Assembly: GCA_947396885.1 (NCBI GenBank)
Contig: OX377206.1
Location: 51,939,631-52,003,630, forward strand
Direction of reading: 5' to 3'
DNA from: Heligmosomoides polygyrus polygyrus
Lineage: Eukaryota > Nematoda > Chromadorea > Rhabditida > Heligmosomidae
DNA length: 64,000 nt
Part shown: one piece after another, positions 34,383 to 44,119 of the stretch
Layout: every line of letters starts with the position of its first letter
Numbering within the stretch: position 1 is the first letter of the stretch
Program-made: the position numbers and the translations under genes
Notes under the pieces: model-generated
The model's database searches: none
What the model was told of the DNA's origin: nothing
Seen by the model: the letters and a program-made list of their open reading frames with translations, nothing else

Positions 34383-35330
34383 GGATTGGCTATGGGATAG
34401 AGATTGGCTCCTGTGTTAGCTGTGGCTTTCATGCCCAAGGTGGAAAACCCCATTGTGGGACGCATGCCTATATTTTACTGTAGGTATATAGATGTTCGCT
34501 TTATATTGTGCTCCCATCAGGTTGAGATGGATGTGTTGAATCAGCAGTCCGAGCACATAAAGCTCAAACGCGAAAAACCTACAGAAAGTTGGCTTGCTTT
34601 CCTCAACGTCCAAGTCCACCTTGCTCACGGGAGTATCAAAACTTTGTGGTATCGAAAGCCAAGTAACAAAATCATCCTCATTCACTGCCAATCTGCTCAC
34701 ACTTCTAGTACAACGAAGGGCATCATTAAAGATATGTTTCGAACCGCCACATCAGCTTCGCCTGATAATGAACAGAAACTGTTCTCGATGAATATGGCGC
34801 TTAATATTGCAAAAATAATGGGTATCCATAAAGCACTGGCGTACGGCACGCAGGCTGCAAGCCAGCTACGCTGTCCGTTAAGAGGAAAAATGTTAAAAAA
34901 TACTCTTTCGTGTGCCTTTCTTCTCAGACAAACTAAGTGCGGAAATACGCTAATGTGTTCGTAACCTAGATCTCCACGATGTGGTGATGGTCACTGACAT
35001 CGCTCCTAGCACCTTAAGAAGGCAACTGGTTCTTAGGATGTGTCTCACACCATCTTGCGTTGTCTGCTTTAATGGGAAAGAAGGTGATTGTATGACATCG
35101 GGTGTGATTTATCAGATGTCATGCAATGAATGTGTGGAGAATTACATAGTGGAGACAGTAAGACCCCTCTGTGCCAGAATAAAGGAGCATTTGGATGGCC
35201 TGAGAAAAGGTAAAGTTCAGATATCTTGGGAGGAACACAGGGTCCGATGCCATGCTGGCGCGTAGATAGAGGCCTCAGTGTCGATCTTAGCGCGAGAGAG
35301 TGACATATCGGCGCAGGACATTAGAAGCCA
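34383..35330 (+). pseudogene. Penelope-like element, diverged copy 3 (RT palm to endonuclease)
   Basis: This copy extends further upstream in the RT than copies 1 and 2. LAMG followed by a stop, then LAPVLAVAFMPKVENP, corresponds to the GLAMG-x-RLAP block. The catalytic box YIDD reads RYIDVRFILC, so the second Asp is lost. Then REKPTESWLAFLNVQVHL, LWYRKPSNKI and KGIIKDMFRTA follow. After a frameshift near 34960 come LRRQLVLRMCLTPSCVVCFN and the endonuclease start VIYQMSCNECVENYIVETVR, where YIG has become YIV. It is clearly older than the other two copies and catalytically dead in both domains. Confidence 0.85.
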
Positions 35331-35485
35331 CTAAGCCTACGCCTTCTGGGACTCGAAGGGAATGCTGTACTACGAGCTGGTCTCGTATTGGCACACGGTC
35401 AGCGCTGCCGTTTACGCCATGCAGCTCCAGAGAGTCGCCGAAGCTGTTCGGGATAAGCGCCTCTAGTGCATCTACTTCATCATAA
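35330..35485 (+). pseudogene. short mariner transposase fragment
   Basis: The frame reads FWDSKGMLYYELVSYWHTVS, then AVYAMQLQRVAEAVRDKR. This is the WWDxKGVxYYELL...Y--QL-RL--A-- segment between the first and second catalytic Asp of mariner transposases. Both ends are truncated and it abuts the Penelope relic. Confidence 0.7.
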
Positions 35486-35493
35486 GGGAGCGT

Positions 35494-35573
35494 TTAGTGT
35501 GCACGCGAAGCGCGACGCGAGAAACGATGTGGGCGAATATCGTCACATCGCGTCGCGCTCGCGAACACACTAA
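35494..35573. mobile_element. 80-bp hairpin MITE
   Basis: TTAGTGTGCACGCGAAGCGC and its inverse GCGCTCGCGAACACACTAA enclose a short loop with ACGATGTGGGCGAATATCGT. It lies directly upstream of the copy B element. Confidence 0.75.
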
Positions 35574-35776
35574 CAAGAGTAGGGTCTGAAGCGTATGTCT
35601 GAACGGGGGGGGGGGGGGGGGGAGCGAGTCATATAGGGAGAATCCTCATCCCTCAATTGGTTTGAAAACATGTTTATTTTTTGCCAAGTCGTTAAACCCA
35701 AGGAGTAGGGGGTCACAATGGGATACGGCGCAGCACGCGTTTGGGGGTCTTGTACGCCCGCGACGCTTCTGCAGCC

Positions 35777-35848
35777 AGTGGCTCGGAGCGCAGGTGGGTG
35801 GAGGGCTGACTCAAGCGAGAGAGCTCAGGAATTTGGGTCCTCTGCGTT
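35777..35848 (+). other. tRNA-like sequence, left arm of copy B
   Basis: AGTGGCTCGGAGCGCAGGTG aligns with the A-box end of the other tRNA-like blocks. The B-box position reads TTTGGGTCC and is decayed. The downstream CTGCGTTGCTGCACTTTCGC is shared with the other arms. Confidence 0.55.
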
Positions 35849-36284
35849 GCTGCACTTTCGCATTTCAACTGATTGGTAGAGATTTGGGGGCTTCCGGCGT
35901 CTATACCATTTTCAGACGTTTTCTGCGCATTTTTCCAGCGGTACGTTGTGGTATTCAACATGGTGATGTATAAATGTTCAACACTAGTGATACACAGGTA
36001 CAAAGTGCATGAAGCACCACTGGGCACCTTACGGGTAGCGTATAAAGGCTACAGGCTTCTCATAGTATATTTCCATACATGGAACAAAGGCCTCGGGAAA
36101 AACCATCCTGCTCGGATTTTCAAAGGAGACCACATTGTGACGTCAGAGGTGGTTCAAATGAGAAACGAGGTGTGCGGATCCCGCAAATTAAGCTAAACGG
36201 CATCGATACACTCTTTCCCTCATGTCTGCCTGTCACCTGGAAATTAGAGGTCTGCTGGAGGTTTTCTAGAACCTAACACCAACA

Positions 36285-36560
36285 GTGTTCGTCGACGGTC
36301 GAGTGGTGATTCACCTGCTCACGCTGAAGTGTGGCCCACCTTTAGACAAGGAATCTTCGAGGGAAGAAATCAAGCTTGCCGAACGGATGGCCGGCATACT
36401 TAAGGACTTCGAAGCACGTCAACTTGAAGTTGACGAAGACGAACAGCTGGAAGTGGTGGAAGACGAAGAAGAAGATTGGGATCTGCAAGATGAACTGATG
36501 GACGTGGAGAGACACGCAAGCAGTGGGCATATGATAACGTTTTCGGGTGAAACTCTTGTT
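36285..36560 (+). CDS. acidic protein exon of the tRNA-armed element (unknown family)
   Basis: An open frame gives FVDGRVVIHLLTLKCGPPLD, EREEIKLAER-like helices (EEIKLAERMAGILKDFEARQ), then a strongly acidic stretch (EVDEDEQLEVVEDEEEDWDL) and HMITFSGETLVSEER. It ends at a possible 5' splice site, AAAG|GTAAGA, at about 36571. In copy A the same residues continue into RLQLDF, so the GTAAGA here may be either a true donor or a point change. The N-terminus could start at an upstream non-AUG position or be spliced; copies A and C lack an ATG there as well. The predicted helix and acidic region recur in copy D at 41702-41998, which argues for selection at some time. Function unknown. Confidence 0.55.
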
Positions 36561-36800
36561 TCGGAGGAAAGGGTAAGACACCGCGGTTCACTAAACAGGC
36601 ACTTTGTACCTGTGTTCACTGGTATCACTGTGTTATGTTATCACTGAACATTTATGTTCAGCACCAGTGATACCAGTGAACACCATGTTGAATGCCACAG
36701 CGTAAAGCTGGAAAATGCGCACAAAACGTCTGAAAATGGTATGGACGTCAGAATCCCCACAAATCTCAATTAATCAGTTGAAATGCAAAATGTAGCAGTG

Positions 36801-36868
36801 CAGAGGAACCAACCCCCTGGACTCCCTCGCACGAGTCAACCATCTACCCACCTGCGCTCCGAGCCATT
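36801..36868 (-). other. tRNA-like sequence, right arm of copy B
   Basis: On the minus strand GGCTCGGAGCGCAGGTGGGT starts the block. The B-box position reads GGTTGGTTCC. It mirrors the block at 35777-35848. Confidence 0.55.
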
Positions 36869-37240
36869 GTCTGCAGACGCATCGCGGACGTACAAGACCT
36901 TCAAACACGTGCTGCGCCCATTGCGACCCCCTACTCCTTGGGTTTAGTGACTTGGCAAAAAATAAACACATTTTCAAATCAACTGAGGGGAGAGGATTCT
37001 CCCTATATGACTCGCCCCCCCCCCCCCCCCCGTTCAGACATACGCTTCAGACCCTTCCCTTGTAAATGCTCCCTGACGCCAGACCTCACGCTGCTAAAGC
37101 GACACACCAAGAAATCTGGGCTGAGAGACCGTACCCCGTCCGCCACATTCTCCTGATATAGCTCCTTTAAATTACCACTTGTTCCGCTTCCAAAGAATTT
37201 TCTTGACTAAGAAAAGTTTTACAATTTCATAAAGTTTCAG

Positions 37241-37243
<3 letters not shown>

Positions 37244-37282
<39 letters not shown>
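37244..37282. repeat. (TA)n microsatellite
   Basis: About 39 bp of pure TA dinucleotide. Confidence 0.97.
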
Positions 37283-37284
<2 letters not shown>

Positions 37285-37789
37285 AAGCACAGCACAGGTT
37301 AATCTGGCCAAGTAGTAACAAGATTGTAATAAGCATTCAGGCCATGCACAATCAATTCAGTCTGGGATGCAGGGTTTTAGGGGGCATGGCGCAATCTCGA
37401 CTACTTGTACGCTACAGACATCTCGTTACCCTGTGCTTTCATATGGATCTCAAAAATCTTCAAAAACTTCACTAGCAGCAATGTTAGAATCTTTCAAACA
37501 GTACCTGCATTTTTTAGGATACCCCGCAAGCATTAGTGCGTTTTTAAGTTTCAAATCTTAAAGAAGCCCAAATCAATCAATACGGCCACCTTGTGAAGAA
37601 GTTATGGCAAGTATTCAAGCGAAACACAATCAGTCGAGTGTACAACGCAAAATTCCGGACGATGAATGGCGCATTCAATACCGCTCATATGTCATAAAAT
37701 TTCTATTTTCCTCTGCTTTCATATGAGCCCTAAACTTAGGGGAGGTTGTAGTTGTGTGGTTTCACCTACGTCGTGTTGAGAGGGGTCAA

Positions 37790-38600
37790 AAGGCGTGTCG
37801 CCTACGTCACGCCAAGAGCGTCCGAGTTCCGAACATGTGTCATCGACGTCGTGAAAGTGAGCGTCCTAGTTCAGAGGAGGTGCCATCGACGTCGTTCAAT
37901 AGGCGTCTGAGTTCAGAAGACATGTCACCAAAAGACGTCCAGGTTGAGAAGAGGTGTCACCAATGTTGCGAAAGGAGTGTCCGAATTCACACGACTTGTC
38001 AACGATGTCGCTCAAAGCACGTCCGGATTGAGAACACATATCACCGACGTCGTTCATCCGGTGCCTGTGTTCAAAAGAGGTGTCACTGATGTCGCGCAAG
38101 GAGTGTTTGGATTCAGAAGACGTGTTACCAGTGAAGGTGGGACCAGTAATGGGGGACGGTGAGGTATGGTGGTCCAGTAAAGAGGGACCGGTGAAGGGTT
38201 GACCAATGAAGGGACAAGTGAAGAGGGGACCAGTAAAGGGGGTACCAGTTAAGGTGGGACCAGCAATGAGGACCGGTGAAGAAGGGGGGGGGATCCAGTG
38301 AAGGAGGAACCGGTGAAGGATAGAGGGACCAGTGAAGAGGGGCCAGCAAATCGAGGTCCAGTTAAGGTGAGAGTAGTAATAGGGACCAAAGAAGAGAGGG
38401 GGGGGGACCAATGAAGGATGAACCGGAAAAGGTGACAATAAAGGTGCAACGATTGAAGAGGGACCAGTAAAAGGCGGACCAGTGAGGGTGGGACAGGTGA
38501 AGGGAGGGGGGGGGGTCCTGTAAAGGGTTCACCTATTAAGGGGAACCAGTGAAGGTGGGGCCAGTAACGGGGAGCGGTAAAGGGGGTGAACGAGTACTTC
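37790..38600 (+). repeat. two-part minisatellite: 42-bp units then GACCAGTGAAGG-type repeats
   Basis: From about 37808 to 38130, units of about 42 bp contain GTCCGAGTTCAGAAGAC and a TCACCGACGTCG motif. From about 38130 to 38600 the sequence changes to short G-rich repeats, GGGACCAGTGAAGG with many variants. The reverse complement of both arrays in matching order is at 16700-17045. The array is non-coding; its long reading frames on either strand follow from repeat periods. Confidence 0.85.
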
Positions 38601-38604
38601 AGAG

Positions 38605-39530
38605 AATGAGTCGCGTACGTGCAATAGAGGGTGAGGCACTCTCGGCGCACGGAGACAAAACATGCGATTTGATCATGACACTGTTCTCAGTTCAGAAATG
38701 TAAATCTTCGCTGAAAATGGCTACAATTTATACGCAACTTAGCGTCCACGCGGATCTGTGAAGCAGGTCGGTGATGAACGAAGGATTCGTACGCTGATAA
38801 GAACAATATTAGTCCGAATATTCGGCCGTTTCTCCAATCTCCTTTCATAATCTGCGACATTAACGCACTATCAAACACCAAGAAGCGAAAGATGAATCCG
38901 ATGAGTGGTAATCTGGAACTCATCACCTGTCTACATGATGCTGGAACCGTCGGGCTAGAGCAGCTTTTCCGAGATGATCATGCAAGAATGGCCACGTCAC
39001 CATGCGCTAAACTTTGATAATGCCCAATGGATGTCTTGAGCAACGTGTAATAATTGATTTATTACCTTATTACTTCAACAGCACAACACAAACAATAATT
39101 TACAGCGGTCTGTATGCGAAATTCCTAGAGGAGGACCCTAAAAGCATGAGATATACATATTGGGGAGGGAGGCTGAGTACCTCTAATCTTGAAAAGGTGT
39201 ACGGCGAGGCTCCGCTAGACTTAAAAGAATGTACCGCGGCTAGAGTGTGGTATTTGTGCATTATTTTATCTACCTACTTACGGTATCGTTAGGTCATGCC
39301 TGTGGATGCTATGCAATGATGCTTATCTTGCAATGTTTATCTAATCATGTTAAGGGTTATCATTCATTCCTACTTGGTCTATATTATAATACTAAAAAAC
39401 CAGCTAAGCATCTCAAGCTTGTAAAGGTGACCTGCACGTACATGTAAAACTTGTCAAGAGGGCCCTCTCGTGTATCGAAGAAAATGAACCGAAATTAGCG
39501 GGAAATGACCAGTTTGGACAAACGAGTGGA
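38605..39530. other. no gene recognised
   Basis: Short frames only. Confidence 0.35.
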
Positions 39531-39596
39531 AGTAATCGATCGGACAACCAATATCGATCGATAGCATCGATTTTTCAGCGCAAAGCGGCTCGGAGG

Positions 39597-40212
39597 ATGC
39601 CACCTTGTATTCAGTGGTTATTTATCTTCGTAAGAGGGAACATAAATGATAGGGTCAGCCATGCAAAGCTTTTGTGTAAACCAAAAAGGATAGGTTTGCA
39701 TGAGAAGGTACTTAAATGGCTCGAATGTTTTCTTTTGGGTAGAACTTTTCAAGTGAGAGTCAACTCCTCCTTTTCTGATGCGTATGAAATATCTAGCGTA
39801 ATTTTGGACTGTCAAGTCTACTATCTAGAAGAAAATTATTTGATCTGTGCATGCTTCGTAAACTTTTTAGGGAGCAGTCCGCAGCCAACGTTTCACAGTT
39901 TTATACTCTGCGTCCCTCAGTAACCAGAGGAGGTCAGTATAAATTGTACTTCTCTAAGCCTAAGACCACAGTAACAGCCAAATATTTCACAGTTAGAACA
40001 GATTTAGCCTATCTACAACTTAGTAAGACTACCTCCCTCCCGGAATCCAAATACTCTTTCAAACGCATCGCAGCAAAACAAATTCTCTGTTCGTGGATAT
40101 TTAGGAGCTACCTTTGTCTGTTAGTTTTGGTGTTTGTTGTGTTGCAGTTTTATCTCACTCCTGTCTTATACAGAGTATTTCAATAAATAAATAAATAAAT
40201 AAATAAATAATG
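39597..40212 (+). pseudogene. CR1-like non-LTR retrotransposon 3' end, internally deleted
   Basis: The frame 39645-39800 reads NDRVSHAKLLCKPKRIGLHE, KVLKWLECFLLGRTFQVRVN, then SSFSDAYEISS (palm, after the usual DFxKAFD). It then skips to the extreme C-terminus (SQFYTLRPSVTRGGQYKLYF, SKPKTT, YFTVRTDLAYLQLS). That stretch ends at the stop after VFQ near 40186. The element finishes with an (AAAT)n tail at 40182-40210, as is usual for CR1-clade insertions. The YADD centre lies in the deleted part. Confidence 0.8.
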
Positions 40213-41025
40213 CTCAGTCACAACAAAAGTAGCCTAGTTCAGTTCACCACAAGGGTAGACCACACCAGTGCCACGTAAAATTTTTGATTTAGTGATACAC
40301 GAAGTATTTAGTAGGGCTGCATCACATGGTGAATTCCTCCGAGCCGCTTTGCGCCGACTTTCCGATCGGAGTTATCGGTAAACACCGTGATTTGACCAAT
40401 CAGGAGGGGAGTCACGCGATTACTATGGCCGGTGAGGGGACCAATATCGATCGATGGCATCGATTTTTCGGCCGCAGTTATCGGTTTTCGCCTTGATTTG
40501 AGCCGTTGGAGGGGGAGGCAGATGTCAGTATCTTCGAACAAATTACTCTCTCTCGTAGGAATTAATCCAATTTGTTGGTAATCAGACAGTATTTAAAACA
40601 AGTTAAATAACCTCGATCGACAATCAATTTTTTTTCTGATTCAGATTAGATTCTTCGGAATGAGAATGGTGCGATAGGGCACAGTGGACAAGCCCTACAT
40701 CAATCGTTTTGATGATCTTACCTTACTCAATCCTGTTTAATAAGCGAGATTTTTGTCTTTTCTAAAGTGGCTGGAAAGGTTAATAAACCGTCGTGTCCAA
40801 GGCGTTTTGTTTTCGGAGTTTGGGGGGGGGGGGGCGGGTGGTGGGGAGCCCACGAGCAGACGTTTTGCGGCCGATAGGCGGCTGAACGTCTGGTGCATTT
40901 ATATGAGCAAATGTAGTCCCTTGCTGGGTATTCGCAACGAGCACTATACGTGAAAGGCTCTAAGCTCTCAAAACGGAAGCGTAGCGCCGCGAACTGTTAT
41001 AAGGTAGGCTGGAGGCGATACACTT
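40213..41025. other. no gene recognised; contains inverted copies of flanking repeat
   Basis: CTCCGAGCCGCTTTGCGCCG (about 40339) is the inverse of 39579-39598. ACCAATATCGATCGATGGCA (about 40440) is a direct copy of 39549-39568. A G tract sits at about 40825-40834. No coding region is supported. Confidence 0.5.
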
Positions 41026-41208
41026 ACAAGGGAACTGCCTGAACGGTACGCCAAGAACGAGTACTATAGGGAGAATCTCCGTCCCCCAAATAGTAGCAGA
41101 ACATGTTTTGTTTTTGCCGAATCCTTGACGCAAACGAGTAGGAGGGTGCAATCCGTTAAGGATCCGCAGAGCGAGCTCTTCACGGCAGCGCAAGATACAG
41201 GTGTCGTG

Positions 41209-41280
41209 AACTGGGTGGCGCAGAAGTACAGGGGCTGTCTCGTGTTCGTGAAATCAAGTGTTCGGTTCCCATGCTACGGC
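41209..41280 (+). other. tRNA-like sequence in the arm of copy D
   Basis: TGAACTGGGTGGCGCAGAAG resembles a tRNA 5' half with A box GTGGCGCAGAAG. GTTCGGTTCCC fits the B box GGTTCGANTCC at the right distance. No complete cloverleaf with an acceptor stem could be drawn. Confidence 0.55.
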
Positions 41281-41701
41281 GCGTTTTTGAACTTTCACCA
41301 TAGTAACGGATTTCCGTAGAGATCTCCATATCTGAACTTGTTTTTGGAGTTTGCTGCGGTAAGATGTTTTTATTACTTATTATTTGTCGACATCTCGTAA
41401 TTCACCAGCAATGTCCGAAATATGCCAAATGCGATTTTGGATGAAAGTTTTACTCCAAGAAATTGTTCTCATCGTTAGTGTAAGAAATTTTGACGCAGGA
41501 ACAACATGAAACAGCGGCGGAAAGCTAAAAAATGCTTCAATTTATTAGTGTCGATGAGGTGAGTGCCACCAGTGCACTCGCAGTGTAGGCCGGGACCACA
41601 TGATCTTCAACTTGACCTACCACCTCAATCAATATTGCCGCCTCTGTTACGCTTACGAATTTCCGCGGTCATAATAAGCTGCTGCTAACATAACCTCTAC
41701 A

Positions 41702-41998
41702 ATGTCTGCTAATCATCGAATGGTTATTCACATACTTAAGTGTGGATCTCCACTGGATGCTGTTCTTTCGAGAGATGAAATGAAGCTGGCGGAAGGAGTA
41801 GCAAGTATCCTACAGGATTTCGAACTGCTACAGCTGGAAATCGACGAAGTGGAGAAGTTGGAGGTAGTGAAAGAAGAGGACCAAGAGTTTCAACCAGAAG
41901 AGGATTGTGTCGGAGTCACGACGCCACTAACCAGTGAAAGCACCATCACGTTTTCGGGAGGGCGAACCGTTTCGGAGGAAAAGGCTTGGCTATACTAG
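41702..41998 (+). CDS. acidic protein of the tRNA-armed element, copy D (best-preserved N-terminus)
   Basis: This 98-residue frame begins with a genuine ATG after AACATAACCTCTACA: MSANHRMVIHILKCGSPLDA, then RDEMKLAEGVASILQDFELL, an acidic run QLEIDEVEKLEVVKEEDQEF, and STITFSGGRTVSEEK. It is collinear with 36285-36560. The residues kept in both copies are VIH, LKCG-PLD, KLAE-A-IL-DFE, and ITFSG-T-VSEE. Many substitutions have occurred without stops, suggesting past constraint. It may be the first exon of a longer gene. The stop at 41996 follows the point where the family normally continues into RLQLDF, so the frame may be interrupted there. Confidence 0.55.
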   Translation: MSANHRMVIHILKCGSPLDAVLSRDEMKLAEGVASILQDFELLQLEIDEVEKLEVVKEEDQEFQPEEDCVGVTTPLTSESTITFSGGRTVSEEKAWLY

Positions 41999-41999
41999 A

Positions 42000-42346
42000 A
42001 TTGTTATCCTATACAAGTTTGAAAACTGGGGAAAGTCGACTGTATCGCGATTCCAGGCGTGGGTTGCAGCGGGGTACCACTGGGCAGGAACTGTGAAGCC
42101 AAAAACAAGTCCAGATATGGAGATCCGATTTAGCGTTAGGCCTGCAACAGAGTCTTGCGGCACCGCACCGCTGTCTTTTCCTTTTCCTTCCTATCGAGAT
42201 GAGACGGAAGCCCCACTGCGGTGGGAACCGCACCGAGCAACAGCTGTCGCGATGCCGCTTGTAGCTCCGTGTCTCGCAAATGCAGCGCTTGCCGTTTGCG
42301 ATTACGGTTTTTGCCGTATCGTTTTTTTTCCACGATTCGAGAGCTC
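42000..42346. other. GC-rich DNA with internal inverted words, no gene
   Basis: Contains GCGGCACCGCACCGC and the partial inverse GCGGTGGGAACCGC. The 237-residue frame across 41934-42647 crosses a MITE and a copy D exon in the wrong frame, so I reject it as coding. Confidence 0.4.
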
Positions 42347-42494
42347 TAAAGGCCCCCACAGAGTTCTGCGGCAACGCCGCTCGCCGCTATGGTTAAGGAT
42401 AGGGCAGGGACGCCGCCGGCAGCGAGCTCTGCGTCTCTGTCCTATGGTTAAGCATAGAGCCGCGGCGCTGCCGCAGAACTCTGTGGGGCCTTTA
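42347..42494. mobile_element. GC-rich inverted-repeat MITE, copy 2
   Basis: The left end TAAAGGCCCCCACAGAGTTC and right end GAACTCTGTGGGGCCTTTA are perfect complements. The outer TA pairs may be the target duplication. The middle GCCGCTATGGTTAAGGATAG matches copies at 6228 and 55995. Confidence 0.9.
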
Positions 42495-42800
42495 AGCGTT
42501 CTGCGTATACAGTGCTCTCTGTACACGTGGGCAGTTTTATCGCTAAATAACCCTTTTACAATGGAGTCTACCTTGTCAGGTCACAAGACGCATGCACAAT
42601 TTTATTTAAACCAAGATGTTGAAAAGAAGTCGGAAGCGAAGGTGTAAATATTTTACACGTCGTCAGAGGTGGGAGTGGTAAGGCGTGGTTGGTCGGTGTT
42701 GTGCAAACAAGACAATAAGTCACTAACATTCGCCTCATATAACTACGCAGCACGCGTGTGCGCCACGGCATGCCACGGTGGCCCCCTGCAAGTATCATAG
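42495..42800. other. no gene recognised
   Basis: Short spacer between a MITE and the hAT element; nothing supported. Confidence 0.4.
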
Positions 42801-43064
42801 TTCCGGATCAGGGGTGCACATTTAACGGTTAACGATTTAACGAATTTAACGAATTAACGGCATTTTTCGGTAAAATCTGGCTTAACGATTTAACGGGAAT
42901 TTTTAGAAATTTAACGGATTTTTTAACGGATGTTTTTCTCAGTGAGTTTATCACCTTTCATCCTCCCCGATTAGGACTGCTCTTGAAGAAACTATTGTTG
43001 TCAGCAAGAATATTTTAACATTTTCATAAATTTGTTTGGCTTTTTGGAAATAATGCGTTTTGGG

Positions 43065-43350
43065 GCACGTGTAGAGCAGTCGGAGGGGATGCTCGGTTGC
43101 ATCCGATACCAGTATCCTGGTTCGAATTTCCCGCTCAGGCCAATCAAACCTTCCATCCCTCCAGTGTCGGAGAATTGATATCAGAGTTGTCTGGGAAGGA
43201 AAGGGCGCTGACTTCTTCATCGGCTGGCTACGCAAGTCATTTTACGGCCCAATACGCAATCAAATCGCCTTCAGGATATCCCTTAGAAGTAGAATGCGTG
43301 GCGCATCCCAAAGGGGATTGAGTAACGCCGTCCTTTATCCTTATCCTTTT
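43065..43350 (+). mobile_element. tRNA-derived SINE
   Basis: GTGTAGAGCAGTCGGAGGGG resembles an A box and D arm. CCTGGTTCGAATTTCCCG at about 43117-43134 is a near-perfect B box. A non-tRNA body follows (TTACGGCCCAATACGCAATC) and the 3' end is an ACGCCGTCCTTTATCC-type tail with repeated TTATCC. A tRNA-like head with a simple-repeat tail defines a SINE. The head looks tRNA-Ser-like but is too decayed to be sure. Confidence 0.65.
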
Positions 43351-43595
43351 ATGCATTTTGGAGCTAGAAATTTGTTCGCCGAGCCAGCAAGCACGTCAAC
43401 AAATCCACTAAGTACTGATCTAACCCCTCATAAGATATGCCTACCCTCACTTGGCGTTGTTTGTCCCAGAATACGTTTGCCAGCCACCTAGAACAGTGGA
43501 GACGGAGAGAATGTTTTCGGCTGCTGGACGTATTTAAAGATTTTAGAAAAACGCTAATAACAAAAATTAGAAAAGCTATTTATCGCGAACGTTAA

Positions 43596-43731
43596 CACGT
43601 TGATGACGTGTCACACCCTTTCGGCAGTGTGGGACGGTGTGACACGATGCCGCATCATGGTCCCGACGTTGCAAAAAAAATGGATTGGTCCCACACACCA
43701 AGCACTTGAAAAATATGTGTTTGACAACGCG
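43596..43731. mobile_element. TTAA-flanked short MITE (piggyBac-like)
   Basis: TTAA at 43592-43595 and 43732-43735. The left end is CACGTTGATGACGTGTC and the right end, reverse complemented, CGCGTTGTCAAACAC. The first TTG-centred bases match the 402-bp element at 24435. It contains CCGTCCCACAC-type inverted words. Confidence 0.6.
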
Positions 43732-44119
43732 TTAACATGCCACTGATGGGCCTTCATGCCACGGATGGGCTTTTAATTGTATTTTTTATTAACTCCTTCT
43801 ATACTATCGGGCTGGTGCCCGCATCGAGATTGTATATGCTCGTAGAACAGTCACACAGAACAGTTTCGCAAAGAACTAGGAAAGGAGGGAAGGGGGAATC
43901 CGGGTTCTGCCTGATGACACATTTTAAGATGCCCTGTCGGTGGTCATCATCAATGATAAATCCATAGTTCTTATTCCACAACTGTGGGTAATTTTTTGCT
44001 GAGAGCTTCTCTATTTTTTATGTTTGTTGATGTTCAATTGATTATTTGCATTGTAGTATTGCACTCCATTCCTTTAACTTTAGCTGTTGACCTCTTGAAG
44101 TGGAAACGTAGAAGGTTTT

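Larger units (their letters stand above)
35575..37064 (+). mobile_element. tRNA-armed inverted-repeat element, copy B (complete)
   Basis: The outer ends are ACAAGAGTAGGGTCTGAAGC (left) and, reverse complemented, ACAAGGGAAGGGTCTGAAGC (right). The arms run inward about 450 bp. Order from the left: terminal motif, G tract (35605-35622), ATATAGGGAGAATC, the CTTGTACGCCCGCGACGC-type block, a tRNA-like block, then GCATTTCAACTGATTGG. The right arm mirrors this, including a C tract (37015-37031). The interior encodes an acidic protein at 36285-36560. No clear target duplication was found (flanks CACACTA and AAATGCT). Confidence 0.85.
41030..41998 (+). mobile_element. tRNA-armed element, diverged copy D (left arm and coding exon; right arm not found)
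   Basis: The left end ACAAGGGAACTGCCTGAACG near 41030 matches the family terminus. ACTATAGGGAGAATCTCCGT, a CATGTTTTGTTTTTGCC-like string and ACGAGTAGGAGGGTGCAAT follow in the family order. A tRNA-like block lies at 41209-41280 and the coding exon at 41702-41998. After the exon the sequence turns into unrelated GC-rich DNA, so the right arm has been lost or is too diverged to see. Confidence 0.65.

Noticed and set aside
37896..38650. Open frames of 100-180 residues rich in Pro, Thr, Gly
   Set aside because: They are translations of the two minisatellites, open in several registers at once.
41934..42647. 237-residue plus-strand open frame
   Set aside because: It runs through the copy D exon in a different frame and then straight through the GC-rich MITE; the length is a by-product of GC-rich DNA.
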